A stretch of DNA of 64,000 nucleotides, taken from assembly GCA_044464765.1 (NCBI GenBank), contig JBIQKZ010000018.1, positions 20,262 to 84,261 of the forward strand, in the 5' to 3' direction. This document shows positions 24,072-32,408 of this stretch, piece after piece. Each line of letters starts with the position of its first letter. Within the stretch, counting starts at the first letter, position 1. This DNA is from JBIQKZ01 sp044464765 (GTDB taxonomy: Bacteria > Pseudomonadota > Gammaproteobacteria > Burkholderiales > Burkholderiaceae_B). The notes beneath the pieces were generated by a model. That model did no database searches. It saw only the letters and a program-made list of their open reading frames with translations, and was not told the DNA's origin. The translations under genes were made by a program, and so were the position numbers.

Positions 24072-25250
24072 GTGTCCAGTCTGTCTAAAATGACATGTAT
24101 CGAAGATCTGCGCCAGAGGGCGCAGCGCCGTGTGCCGCGCATGTTCTACGATTATGCCGCCTCAGGTTCCTGGACGGAAAGCACCTATCGCGCCAATGAG
24201 GACGATTTTCAGCGCCTCAAGTTCCGGCAGCGCGTGGCGGTTGATATAGGCTCCCGCTCGCTGGCCTCGACAATGGTCGGTACGCCGGTCGCGATGCCGG
24301 TCGCCCTGGCGCCCACCGGGTTGACGGGGATGCAGCATGCAGACGGCGAGATACTTGCTGCGCAGGCAGCCGAGCAGTTCGGTGTGCCTTTTACCTTATC
24401 GACCATGAGCATTTGCTCGATCGAAGACATCAAGGCGCATACTAGTTCGCCTTTCTGGTTCCAGCTGTACGTCATGCGCGACCGGGACTACATGGAAAGG
24501 CTGATCAATCGCGCGAAGGCGGCAGGGTGCTCGGCGTTGATGCTGACGCTGGATCTCCAAGTAATGGGGCAGAGGCATAAAGACATACGCAACGGACTGA
24601 GCACGCCGCCCAAGCCAACCTTGGTCAACTTGCTGAACCTGGCCGGCAAACCCCATTGGTGCTGGTCGATGGCACGCACTTCCCGGCGCACTTTTGGCAA
24701 TATCGTGGGCCACGCCAAGGGTGTCAGCGATGTTTCTTCCCTGGCTGCCTGGACGGCTGAACAGTTCGATCCCCACTTGAACTGGAGCGACATCGAATGG
24801 ATCAAGAAGCTTTGGAACGGCAAGCTGATCCTGAAAGGCGTCATGGATGCCGACGACGCGCGTTTTGCGGTAGATAGCGGCGCAGACGCTTTAATTGTCT
24901 CCAATCACGGCGGTCGCCAATTGGACGGCGCCCCATCGTCGATAGCAGCCTTGCCTCATATTGTCGAGGCGGTGGGCAAGGACATCGAGGTCTGGCTGGA
25001 TGGCGGGATCCGTTCGGGTCAGGATGTCCTGCGCGCTATTGCGTTGGGGGCAAGCGGCACATTAATTGGCCGTGCCTTCCTGTACGGGCTGGGTGCGGCA
25101 GGCCGGGCGGGCGTCATGCGCAGCCTGGAAATCGTGGCCAAAGAGCTGGATATCAGCATGGCCTTTTGCGGGCGCACCAATATCCTGGATGTTGACCGCT
25201 CCATCTTGCTTAATCCCCAGATATTCGATGACCTGCGCACGGTATATTAG
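24072..25250 (+). CDS. lldD: FMN-dependent alpha-hydroxy-acid dehydrogenase (L-lactate dehydrogenase type)
   Basis: 392 residues, starting at a GTG (24072); an ATG at 24090 is the alternative. The family core is plain: FYDYAASGSWTE near the N-terminus, the LAPTGLTGMQHADGE block, LKGVMDADDARFAVDSGADALIVSNHGGRQLDG with the catalytic His and Arg, and LDGGIRSGQDVLRAIALGA at the FMN phosphate site. It oxidises an L-2-hydroxy acid, most likely lactate, and feeds electrons to quinone; related enzymes use mandelate or glycolate. No lactate permease or regulator is adjacent. Confidence 0.87.
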   Translation: MSSLSKMTCIEDLRQRAQRRVPRMFYDYAASGSWTESTYRANEDDFQRLKFRQRVAVDIGSRSLASTMVGTPVAMPVALAPTGLTGMQHADGEILAAQAAEQFGVPFTLSTMSICSIEDIKAHTSSPFWFQLYVMRDRDYMERLINRAKAAGCSALMLTLDLQVMGQRHKDIRNGLSTPPKPTLVNLLNLAGKPHWCWSMARTSRRTFGNIVGHAKGVSDVSSLAAWTAEQFDPHLNWSDIEWIKKLWNGKLILKGVMDADDARFAVDSGADALIVSNHGGRQLDGAPSSIAALPHIVEAVGKDIEVWLDGGIRSGQDVLRAIALGASGTLIGRAFLYGLGAAGRAGVMRSLEIVAKELDISMAFCGRTNILDVDRSILLNPQIFDDLRTVY

Positions 25251-25320
25251 CCGCAGTCCTGGCGTTTTCGGCTTGGGGGGTACGAGGAACGTGCCGTCGC
25301 TGGCGGCGGCCCCCGTTTTT

Positions 25321-27318
25321 CTACTCTGCATCGGGGTTGGCGGCCTTCAGTAGCGGCGCGCACTCGTTGGAATCGTCGGTGCCGAAGTTCAATAAGGGGA
25401 TCAGGGCGGCAAAAGGCGTGGCGATCACTCCTAGTGCGGTGGCCGCTGCCGCTTTTGCCGCAATCGGGCCCGCCTGGACGCCCACATCCGGATTCTTGAA
25501 CGTGCCTTGCACATACAGCGGCGTGCGCAGCGTGAAGATGCGTAATGATTTGTTTTCTGGGTTGACGAGCAGGTCCAGTTGTTCGGTCGCCAAATTGATG
25601 GTTCCCGTGACATCAATGGTTGCGTCCTCGGTGTCCAATTTGAAGGCCCGTGTCTGCATCAGGCCGTTCTTGATGTCGAAGTCGGCGGCCAGGCAGTTAA
25701 GCACGATCTGTTCGTCGCCGAATAGCTTGACCAGCACCATGTTGGCAACATTCAGGCCGGCTGCTTCCAGAAGAAAATGACTGATCGTCCCCTTGCTGAC
25801 CACAGCCTTCAGTTCTCCATTCGAGCTGCCCAGTAGTTGGGCAAATGATTCGCCTTGTCCCGTCAGGGAGGCCTGGCCGTTGATGGCTCCAAGACTGGCT
25901 TGCATGGACTCGGCACTGGGTATCAGTTTTCTAAGCTGAAGCTTCTTGGCGTCGATGTCCAGGCTGGCCTTGATGTGCGGGCTCTGGCCATCAAGCCGTA
26001 TGGTGGATGCCAGGGTGCCGCCCGCCACCCCGAAGTTCAGCGGATCCAGGCTCAGTACGCGGTTGTCCAGCTTGACGTGCGCTTTGACATTGTCCAGTGG
26101 CAGGTCTTTATCGCGCAGGATTTTTTGCCCTGTGAATTGGACATCAGCATCCATGTTGTCCCAGATTTCGGTGTCGATTGTTTCGACGGGTATGGCTTTG
26201 TCGGGCGGTTGCTTGCTTTTCGGCTCTTTGTTGTCCTTTTCGTTGGCTGCGGTGTCGGCCCCCACCAAGGGGCCAAGATCGCGCAATCGTAAAAGGCGCG
26301 ACTCCAGTGTGCCGGTCAGGAGCGGCCGTGGTTCGCGGATAAGAAATTCCAGCGTGCCATTCAAATCGCTTTCTCCGACCTTGCCGCTGAACTTCTCGTA
26401 TCGCCATGTATCGGTCGCCTCGTCCTGCAGCAGGGTCAGGCGGCCCGCAGTGGAATAGGGAGGCGTGTTAGGCAAGGCGGTGCTGATCAGAGGGTTCAGG
26501 TCTGACATGCTGGCGCCCGCAAGTTTCAGGTTCAGGGCCAGCCCCGCAAGCCGGGTCGGCTGCGTGATGCCGCCTTCGAGTTGGATACGGGTTTCTCCGA
26601 CGGAAAGATCGGCGGCGACGGGGAACGGGTCGCGGTCTTCCTGCAGCGACAATATATTCCCCATTTGTCCAGTGCCGCTGATGTCACCCTGATTGAATCG
26701 GCCAGAGGCTTCCCATCCGATCATGTAGCCGTCCTCAGAGGCTTCTTTCAAGGAGTCCAGTTCGGCTTTGAGATCCAGTTGGGTGGCGGGATCGTTGACC
26801 TGCACGACGACATCGTGCAGGGTCAACTGCTGCAGGTCGAACTGCCATTTGGCAGGTGCTTTCTCCGTTTGATTCATGTCGGCTTTCTCCAGGGTCCAGT
26901 TACTGGCCCCGTCGTCCTGCCTCGCCAACTGTATGTTGGCCGTGTCGATATCCAGTCGGGTAACCTGAATGGTGTTGTTCAGGAGAGCCAGGGGATTGAC
27001 CAGGAGTGTCAGGCGCTCAACGTGTCCCATGGCAGCGTCCGGATTGATCCAGTCTGGGTTGCCTACATGCACTTGCCTGGCTGTAATCTTTGGCCAGGGC
27101 ACCCACCGACGCCATCCGTTCTGGTCGGTCTGGCGTAGCCAGCGTACGTCAAGATCGCCTTGAATAGCCACTGGTCGATTCGCCAGTTCGGACAACTGTC
27201 GTCCGATATAGGGTCGGGCGGGATTCCAGTTAAATGCCGCCAATAGCGCAATACACACGGCAAGCAGCACGAGCAGGCCCAGGAAAGCGCCAAGAATGAT
27301 CTTCACGGAGCGACGCAT
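25321..27318 (-). CDS. AsmA-family protein
   Basis: 665 residues from ATG 27318 with AAAGGAAG upstream. A single N-terminal membrane anchor (about 5-28, then NWNPARPYIGRQLSEL) is followed by a large periplasmic region with the AsmA repeats and conserved C-terminal segment (LAADFDIKNGLMQTRAFKLD and TGTINLATEQLDLLVNPENK). AsmA-like proteins of the YhdP/TamB/YicH group act in phospholipid transport to the outer membrane. Convergent with lldD. Confidence 0.88.
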   Translation of the reverse strand: MRRSVKIILGAFLGLLVLLAVCIALLAAFNWNPARPYIGRQLSELANRPVAIQGDLDVRWLRQTDQNGWRRWVPWPKITARQVHVGNPDWINPDAAMGHVERLTLLVNPLALLNNTIQVTRLDIDTANIQLARQDDGASNWTLEKADMNQTEKAPAKWQFDLQQLTLHDVVVQVNDPATQLDLKAELDSLKEASEDGYMIGWEASGRFNQGDISGTGQMGNILSLQEDRDPFPVAADLSVGETRIQLEGGITQPTRLAGLALNLKLAGASMSDLNPLISTALPNTPPYSTAGRLTLLQDEATDTWRYEKFSGKVGESDLNGTLEFLIREPRPLLTGTLESRLLRLRDLGPLVGADTAANEKDNKEPKSKQPPDKAIPVETIDTEIWDNMDADVQFTGQKILRDKDLPLDNVKAHVKLDNRVLSLDPLNFGVAGGTLASTIRLDGQSPHIKASLDIDAKKLQLRKLIPSAESMQASLGAINGQASLTGQGESFAQLLGSSNGELKAVVSKGTISHFLLEAAGLNVANMVLVKLFGDEQIVLNCLAADFDIKNGLMQTRAFKLDTEDATIDVTGTINLATEQLDLLVNPENKSLRIFTLRTPLYVQGTFKNPDVGVQAGPIAAKAAAATALGVIATPFAALIPLLNFGTDDSNECAPLLKAANPDAE

Positions 27319-27375
27319 AAAACTTCCTTTAAGGGCATTATTGCCGTGGATGCCTTGGCGTATCACCCGTTAGGG

Positions 27376-27925
27376 TCAGGCGCGAGACACATAGCGGTTG
27401 CCCTCGATGTAAAAACGTAGCGGCTTTGCCGCCCATGCTCCTGCATAGTCAACGCCGATGCGTGGACGGTGCACGATGGAAATCTGCTGTTCCTCATCCG
27501 GTTGGGCGATGTGAAATTCCGCACTGCACAGATCCCGACCGTAATCCTGCAAGGTCACACCCATGGCCTTGCAAAGCAGGCCGGGCCCCTTGGTATTGCC
27601 CTGGATGTTGGCTACGGGTTCGAGCGCTCGCAGCAAAATGCCGGTGCCCGTGCCTTCGGGCTCGGTAACGACGTTCATGCAATGATGCATGCCGTAGACC
27701 AGGTATACATAGGCGTGACGGCGGGCCGAACATGGCTCGGGTACGCGGCGTTAATCCCCGGGCTGAGTGTGCGGCCAGATCCCCCGGCCCCAAATAGGCT
27801 TCCACTTCCACAATACGGCCAATCCGCTTCACCCCATCGACCTGATGCACCAACAGCTTGCCCAGAATGTCCTGTGCAACCTGAGTCGTAGCGCGATTAA
27901 AGAATGAGCGGGGTAGTTTCTTCAC
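27376..27925 (-). pseudogene. mpg: 3-methyladenine DNA glycosylase Mpg/AAG, frameshifted
   Basis: Two overlapping minus-strand frames together make one AAG-family enzyme. The first starts with GTG at 27925 and reads FFNRATTQVAQDILGKLLVH, VEAYLGPGDLAAHSARG and TRAMFGPPS; it then runs on in the wrong frame. The family sequence resumes in another frame at AYVYLVYGMHHCMNVV and ends at 27376 (RIGVDYAGAWAAKPLRFYIEGN). The join is near 27711-27720, where TCACGCC stands in place of an expected TCACACGCC, consistent with loss of one CA unit. Unless this is a sequencing error, alkyladenine excision by this enzyme is lost; an AlkA-type enzyme at 11.1 kb could compensate. Confidence 0.85.
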
Positions 27926-28092
27926 GGTTGTATGTGCGGTTATGTGGCTTTGCGTTTTAGCCAGCCTCTTTGAAAAGGGTATGTGCTTTGAGTAGTATGC
28001 CGCTTTTGCGCCACACTGGATGTAAGAGAATATTCTTCAAGCATATTCCTGTTGACTTTGATTTTAGGGAACGCTACTATTCGCTTGGAAGA

Positions 28093-28120
28093 TTTTCAAG
28101 TTCGTTGAAGTTTGTACAAT
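28093..28120 (+). promoter_or_regulatory. Possible promoter of the cold-shock gene
   Basis: TACAAT (28115-28120) is a good -10; the best -35 at 16 bases is a poor TTTTCA (28093-28098). Transcription from here would give a leader of roughly 87 bases, in the range of csp leaders that fold differently in the cold. The rest of the 27926-28213 gap shows nothing else clear. Confidence 0.35.
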
Positions 28121-28213
28121 CCAGTACCAAAAACAGTACTTTTTTGCTCTCTCTACTCCTTGATAGTCTGTTCTTAGGGCGTTTTGCTCTTAATTTTTAG
28201 GGATTGCAAAAAA

Positions 28214-28423
28214 ATGCAAACAGAAACTGGTATTGTTAAGTGGTTCAACAACGAAAAAGGTTTTGGCTTCATCAAGCCTGAATCGGGCGGCAAGGATTTG
28301 TTCGCTCACCACACCGACATCATCGGCACCGGCTTTAAATCGCTCGAAGAAAACCAGCGCGTTTCCTACGTAGCGGCCGAAGGCCAAAAAGGCCCACAAG
28401 CCAAATCGATCCAAGTTATCTAA
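28214..28423 (+). CDS. cspA: Cold-shock protein, CspA family
   Basis: 69 residues. One OB-fold cold-shock domain with RNP1 (KGFGFI) and RNP2 (DLFAHH, in place of the usual VFVHF) and the start MQTETGIVKWFN. It binds single-stranded RNA or DNA and melts mRNA structure in the cold. Monocistronic, with its own terminator 17 bases downstream. Confidence 0.95.
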   Translation: MQTETGIVKWFNNEKGFGFIKPESGGKDLFAHHTDIIGTGFKSLEENQRVSYVAAEGQKGPQAKSIQVI

Positions 28424-28440
28424 TAACTAAGATCTAAAAA

Positions 28441-28466
28441 AAACCCACCTTTATGGTGGGTTTTTT
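28441..28466 (+). terminator. Terminator of cspA
   Basis: The stem AAACCCACC (28441-28449) / GGTGGGTTT (28455-28463) with a T-tail makes a classical terminator. It is also A-rich on the left side and so may serve the converging add gene. Confidence 0.9.
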
Positions 28467-28499
28467 GCATTTTGGCAGATGGTCTTTACCTTTGGGCAG

Positions 28500-29549
28500 T
28501 TATTCTTTGTGGGCGGACGACCCGAATTCTTTCAGCAGCGCTTGCTTGGCTGCCTGGGGCAGAAAAGAGGCTGTAATGCTATTGCGGGCCAACGCCGCCA
28601 ATTGGGCGCGATCCAGCGACAGCCCTTCGGCAATCGCCATGTAGTTATCAACCACGTAACCGCCAAAATACGACGGATCATCCGAATTGACCGTGACCAA
28701 TAGCCCTTGTTCAAGAAGGCGGCCAATATTATGGTCGGACATGGCATGCACCACGCACAACTTCAGGTTGGACAAAGGACAGACGGTCAGGGGAATCTGT
28801 TCGGTTGCTAGGCGACGCATCAAGTCGGGGTCCTCTTCGCTACGCACCCCGTGATCGATGCGCTCGACCTTTAACGTATCAAGCGCACTGCGCACGTAAG
28901 CGGCCGGCCCCTCTTCACCCGCGTGAGCCACCAGCCGAAAGCCCAATTCCTTGCAGCGCGCAAAAACCCGCGCGAATTTCTCGGGCGGATTACCGCGTTC
29001 GGCGGAATCCAGCCCGATGCCAATCCAAAGATCGGCATACTGCTCGCGTAAAGGCAGCACCGCTTCCAGGGTGTCGAACGCATCCTGTTCGGTTAGATGG
29101 CGCAAGAAGCTGAGCAGAAGATAGCTGCTCAGGCCCAGTGTTTGCCTGGCTTCGCGCAGCGCCCTGGCCAGGCCGGCGAAGACCGTCTCGATGGCGATCC
29201 CGCGCAAGGTATGTGTTTGTGGATCGAACATGATTTCAGTGTGGCGTACGCCATCGGCGTGGGCGCGCCTTAGGTAGGCCATGGCCATTTCGTAGAAATC
29301 ATCCTCGGTGATCAACACCTTGGCGCCGGCGTAATACAGGTCGAGGAACGACTGCAAGTCGGTGAAGGCGTAAGCTTGCCGCAAGTCGCTCACGGAGGCG
29401 TATGGAGTATCAACGCGATTACGCTTCGCTAGCGCGAAGATCAGCTCGGGCTCGAGTGTGCCTTCTATGTGAACGTGAAGCTCGGCCTTGGGTAACCCTA
29501 CGATGAAATCGCGCAGATTTTGACCAGAGGTGGCTAGTGGTGTATTCAT
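28500..29549 (-). CDS. add: Adenosine deaminase
   Basis: 349 residues. Metal-dependent deaminase motifs: PKAELHVHIEGTL (zinc-binding HxH) near residue 20, VAHAGEEGP at about 200 and HGVRSEEDPDL at about 228. These are followed by TVCPLSNLKL and TVNSDDPSYFGG with the catalytic Asp. It hydrolyses adenosine (or adenine in some relatives) to inosine and ammonia. Its upstream partner, a DUF423 gene, ends 21 bases before its start. Confidence 0.92.
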   Translation of the reverse strand: MNTPLATSGQNLRDFIVGLPKAELHVHIEGTLEPELIFALAKRNRVDTPYASVSDLRQAYAFTDLQSFLDLYYAGAKVLITEDDFYEMAMAYLRRAHADGVRHTEIMFDPQTHTLRGIAIETVFAGLARALREARQTLGLSSYLLLSFLRHLTEQDAFDTLEAVLPLREQYADLWIGIGLDSAERGNPPEKFARVFARCKELGFRLVAHAGEEGPAAYVRSALDTLKVERIDHGVRSEEDPDLMRRLATEQIPLTVCPLSNLKLCVVHAMSDHNIGRLLEQGLLVTVNSDDPSYFGGYVVDNYMAIAEGLSLDRAQLAALARNSITASFLPQAAKQALLKEFGSSAHKE

Positions 29550-29570
29550 AGTAGTTTGGGTGTTGGGCAG

Positions 29571-29948
29571 TCAAGGCGCGGCGCGCCACGCCGCCAGGGC
29601 AACCAGCACCCAGGCGGCGATGAATGCTGCGCCCCCGATGGGAGTGACGGGGCCCAGCCACTTGGCGCCGGATAACGCCAATATATACAGGCTGCCGCTG
29701 AAAAGAATGACACCGGCCAGCATCAATCCGCCCGCCCAGGTGAGCAAGGTTGAACCATGGTAAGCGCCCAGCGCGGCAATGGCCAGCATGCCAAGTCCGT
29801 GGATCAATTGGTAGAGCACAGCGGTTTGCCATACCTGCAGAAGGTCGACGGACAGGGTGCGCTTTAGGGCGTGGGCGCCGAAAGCGCCGGCAGCGACGCC
29901 GATCAGCAAGACCAGGGCGGCGGCAATGACGAGTGGACGGTAAGGCAT
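29571..29948 (-). CDS. DUF423 membrane protein
   Basis: 125 residues from ATG 29948, which follows AAAAGGAAA; the frame to 29996 is not needed. Four hydrophobic helices with the family motif GAFGAHALK (about 22-30) and the ending TPIGGAAFIAAWV. Function unknown. It is probably co-transcribed with add. Confidence 0.88.
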   Translation of the reverse strand: MPYRPLVIAAALVLLIGVAAGAFGAHALKRTLSVDLLQVWQTAVLYQLIHGLGMLAIAALGAYHGSTLLTWAGGLMLAGVILFSGSLYILALSGAKWLGPVTPIGGAAFIAAWVLVALAAWRAAP

Positions 29949-30051
29949 GTATTTCCTTTTTGGCATGAACGTTGCTGGCGGGCGGCTGTGCCTCAAAGCG
30001 GACGTCGCATGGTGATAATATCAAGTATGGCGGGCTTCCGGGAGGCATGTG

Positions 30052-31689
30052 ATGAAATGGACAACACACCGGGTCGAGAACCAGGTTCCCCCATTGCAGG
30101 ACTACAATTTATTCCAGACTGACAAGGCGCTGTTGGAAGGCTCGCAACGCGAAGGCGCCCAAGCTTGGCTGGCTGACCTGACGGCGTATGGGGCGTGGCT
30201 GGGGCAAGCGGACACCATTGCGCAGGGCGCAACCGCCAATGTCAACCAGCCCGTAGCCCACATATTCGATCGCTGGGGCAATCGGGTCGATGCTGTACAT
30301 TTCGATCCTGCCTGGCACACCTTCATGCGCCAAGGGTTCCAGCAAGGCATGCACTGCAGCGCGTGGGCGGAGCCCCGGCAAGGCGCCCAGGTGGCCCGGG
30401 CGATCAATTACCTGATGCATGGCCAAGTCGAAGCTGGCTCTTTGTGTCCCTTGACCATGACCTCGGCGGCCATCCCCTTGCTGCAGAAAGAGTCTTTTTT
30501 CGACATGCTTGAGCCGTTCCTGTATTCCAGGGCCTACGATCCCACCGACGCTCCACTTGACCAGAAAGCTTCCATGATGGTCGGTATGGGAATGACGGAA
30601 AAGCAAGGAGGGTCCGACCTTCGCACCAACACCACACGCGCTGCCCCGGTTGGCGCGGGCGGGCGTGGTGGCGAGTATCTTCTGACGGGGCATAAGTGGT
30701 TTTTTTCCTCGCCGACGTCCGATGCGCATTTGGTACTGGCCGGGCACGAGCAGCAGCTCTCCTGCTTTTATGTGCCGCGCTGGCTGCCCGATGGCCGACG
30801 CAATTCCGTGCATCTGCAGCGATTGAAAAACAAGATGGGCAATACCTCGAACGCCAGCGGCGAAGTTGAATTCAAGGACGCGTATGGCCTATTGGTAAGC
30901 GAGCCTGGGCGAGGCGTCGCGACCTTGGTTGAAATGGCGGCTAATACGCGCCTGGACTGCGTACTGGGAAGCGCGGCGTTGTTGCGCCAGGCAGTGGTGC
31001 AAGCCATCCATCATGCGCGCCATCGCAACGCATTTGGCAAATTTCTGATTGACCAGCCGCTCATGGGCAGTGTGCTCACCGATCTTGCCCTGGAAAGCGA
31101 GGCCGCAACAATGTTGGCCTTGCGCTTGGCTCGCGCGTTTGAGCCGGGCGACGATCCGCTGGAGCAAGCCTATCGCCGGATTCTGACTCCGGCATCCAAG
31201 TTCTGGGTCTGCAAGCGCACGATTGAAGCCATGGGCGAGTGCATGGAGGTATGGGGAGGAAACGGCTATATCGAAGACGGGCCCATGCCGCGTTTGTATC
31301 GCGAAGCGCCGGTGAACTCTATTTGGGAGGGATCGGGCAACGTCATGTGCCTGGATGTGTTGCGTGGCATCCAGCGTGATCCCGAACTGGCCGAGGCGCT
31401 GTCGTCGTCGCTGCTGCGCGATAGTGCCGACGAACCCGTTCTGGCCAAGCAGGCCCAAGACTTGATGGCCTTGCTAACCCGGTCGGGGCCTGATCTGCAG
31501 GCCGCTGCACGGTATGTGGCCCAGCAACTTGTGCTGATCGTACAGGCCAATCTAATGCGGCGCCATTCGCCCACGCATGTAGCCGATACCTTTATCCGTA
31601 CACGCTTTGGCTCCGAATCGGGGCGTGTGTTCGGCGTCGTTTCCGACCAAACCGTCACCCGGGCGATATTCCAGCGTGCATGGCATTAA
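30052..31689 (+). CDS. aidB: AidB-type acyl-CoA dehydrogenase family protein
   Basis: 545 residues; the ATG at 30052 lies 6 bases after GGAGG, and a GTG one codon earlier is too close. The sequence is AidB-like throughout: the N-terminal ENQVPPLQDYNLFQTD, MTEKQGGSDLRTNTT, the FAD loop region GHKWFFSSPTSDAHLVLA and EVWGGNGYIEDGPMPRLYREAPVNSIWEGSGN. AidB is induced during adaptation to DNA alkylation and is thought to protect DNA near promoters. Divergent from the add/DUF423 operon. Confidence 0.93.
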   Translation: MKWTTHRVENQVPPLQDYNLFQTDKALLEGSQREGAQAWLADLTAYGAWLGQADTIAQGATANVNQPVAHIFDRWGNRVDAVHFDPAWHTFMRQGFQQGMHCSAWAEPRQGAQVARAINYLMHGQVEAGSLCPLTMTSAAIPLLQKESFFDMLEPFLYSRAYDPTDAPLDQKASMMVGMGMTEKQGGSDLRTNTTRAAPVGAGGRGGEYLLTGHKWFFSSPTSDAHLVLAGHEQQLSCFYVPRWLPDGRRNSVHLQRLKNKMGNTSNASGEVEFKDAYGLLVSEPGRGVATLVEMAANTRLDCVLGSAALLRQAVVQAIHHARHRNAFGKFLIDQPLMGSVLTDLALESEAATMLALRLARAFEPGDDPLEQAYRRILTPASKFWVCKRTIEAMGECMEVWGGNGYIEDGPMPRLYREAPVNSIWEGSGNVMCLDVLRGIQRDPELAEALSSSLLRDSADEPVLAKQAQDLMALLTRSGPDLQAAARYVAQQLVLIVQANLMRRHSPTHVADTFIRTRFGSESGRVFGVVSDQTVTRAIFQRAWH

Positions 31690-31784
31690 GCGTTGCGGCC
31701 TGCGCATGTTTGGCGTTGAATGGGGCGTGGCCTCGGCCATGCCCTGTTTTGGTGTTGGTCTAGTCGGGCTATCATGTCCGCCAT

Positions 31785-32408
31785 ATGAATAAGAACTGGA
31801 TTCCGTTTCTATCGAATCAGATGTCATCCGTCCTGCGTCGCCGCGGGCGCGGCCTGGCAGCGCTGTTGGTCACGGCGTGCGCTGCTGTATTGGTTTCGGT
31901 CTTTAGTTTGCCAGACAGCGCTGCGGTCAATGCTAGAAGTGGCGCGCCCTTTGAATTGACGGGCACGGTTCAGCGCATTGCGGATGGCGACACCTTTATC
32001 TTTGTGGTGGGCGGGCGAGAAATGACGATACGCCTGGCCAGTATCGATGCGCCCGAGACGCATAAGAATCAGCAGCGCCCGGGCCAACCCATGGCTCAGG
32101 CGTCCAGAAAATCGCTCGAGCGCCTGATTCGTGGCAAAACGCTTACGCTGTCGTGCTTCGAGCAGGATCGCTACGACCGGAGTATCTGCGATGTGCCCTT
32201 GGAGAACGGAAAAACAGCCAATCAAGTCCAGGTGGAAACCGGCATGGCCTGGGCCAATCGCGAGAAGCGCGACAAGTTCCTGCGTGATAAAAGCCTGTTA
32301 CAACGGCAGGAGCAGGCGCAACGCAACCGTCTGGGCATTTGGCAACAGGGCCAACCCATCCGGCCGTGGGTCTGGCGCTATGACTGCTGGAAGCAGGGCC
32401 AATGTTGA
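31785..32408 (+). CDS. Secreted thermonuclease-family (SNase) nuclease
   Basis: 207 residues. A signal-type hydrophobic segment (about 24-44) leads to a staphylococcal nuclease fold: VQRIADGDTFIFVV, ETHKNQQRPGQPMAQASR and QVQVETGMAWA with the conserved Arg and Glu positions. It likely degrades extracellular or periplasmic nucleic acid. Its stop codon overlaps the start of the transport gene behind it. Confidence 0.83.
   Translation: MNKNWIPFLSNQMSSVLRRRGRGLAALLVTACAAVLVSVFSLPDSAAVNARSGAPFELTGTVQRIADGDTFIFVVGGREMTIRLASIDAPETHKNQQRPGQPMAQASRKSLERLIRGKTLTLSCFEQDRYDRSICDVPLENGKTANQVQVETGMAWANREKRDKFLRDKSLLQRQEQAQRNRLGIWQQGQPIRPWVWRYDCWKQGQC

Noticed and set aside
25260..25320. Possible terminator after lldD (G-run, C-run, T-run)
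   Set aside because: The arms are far apart with no good continuous stem, so I did not annotate it.
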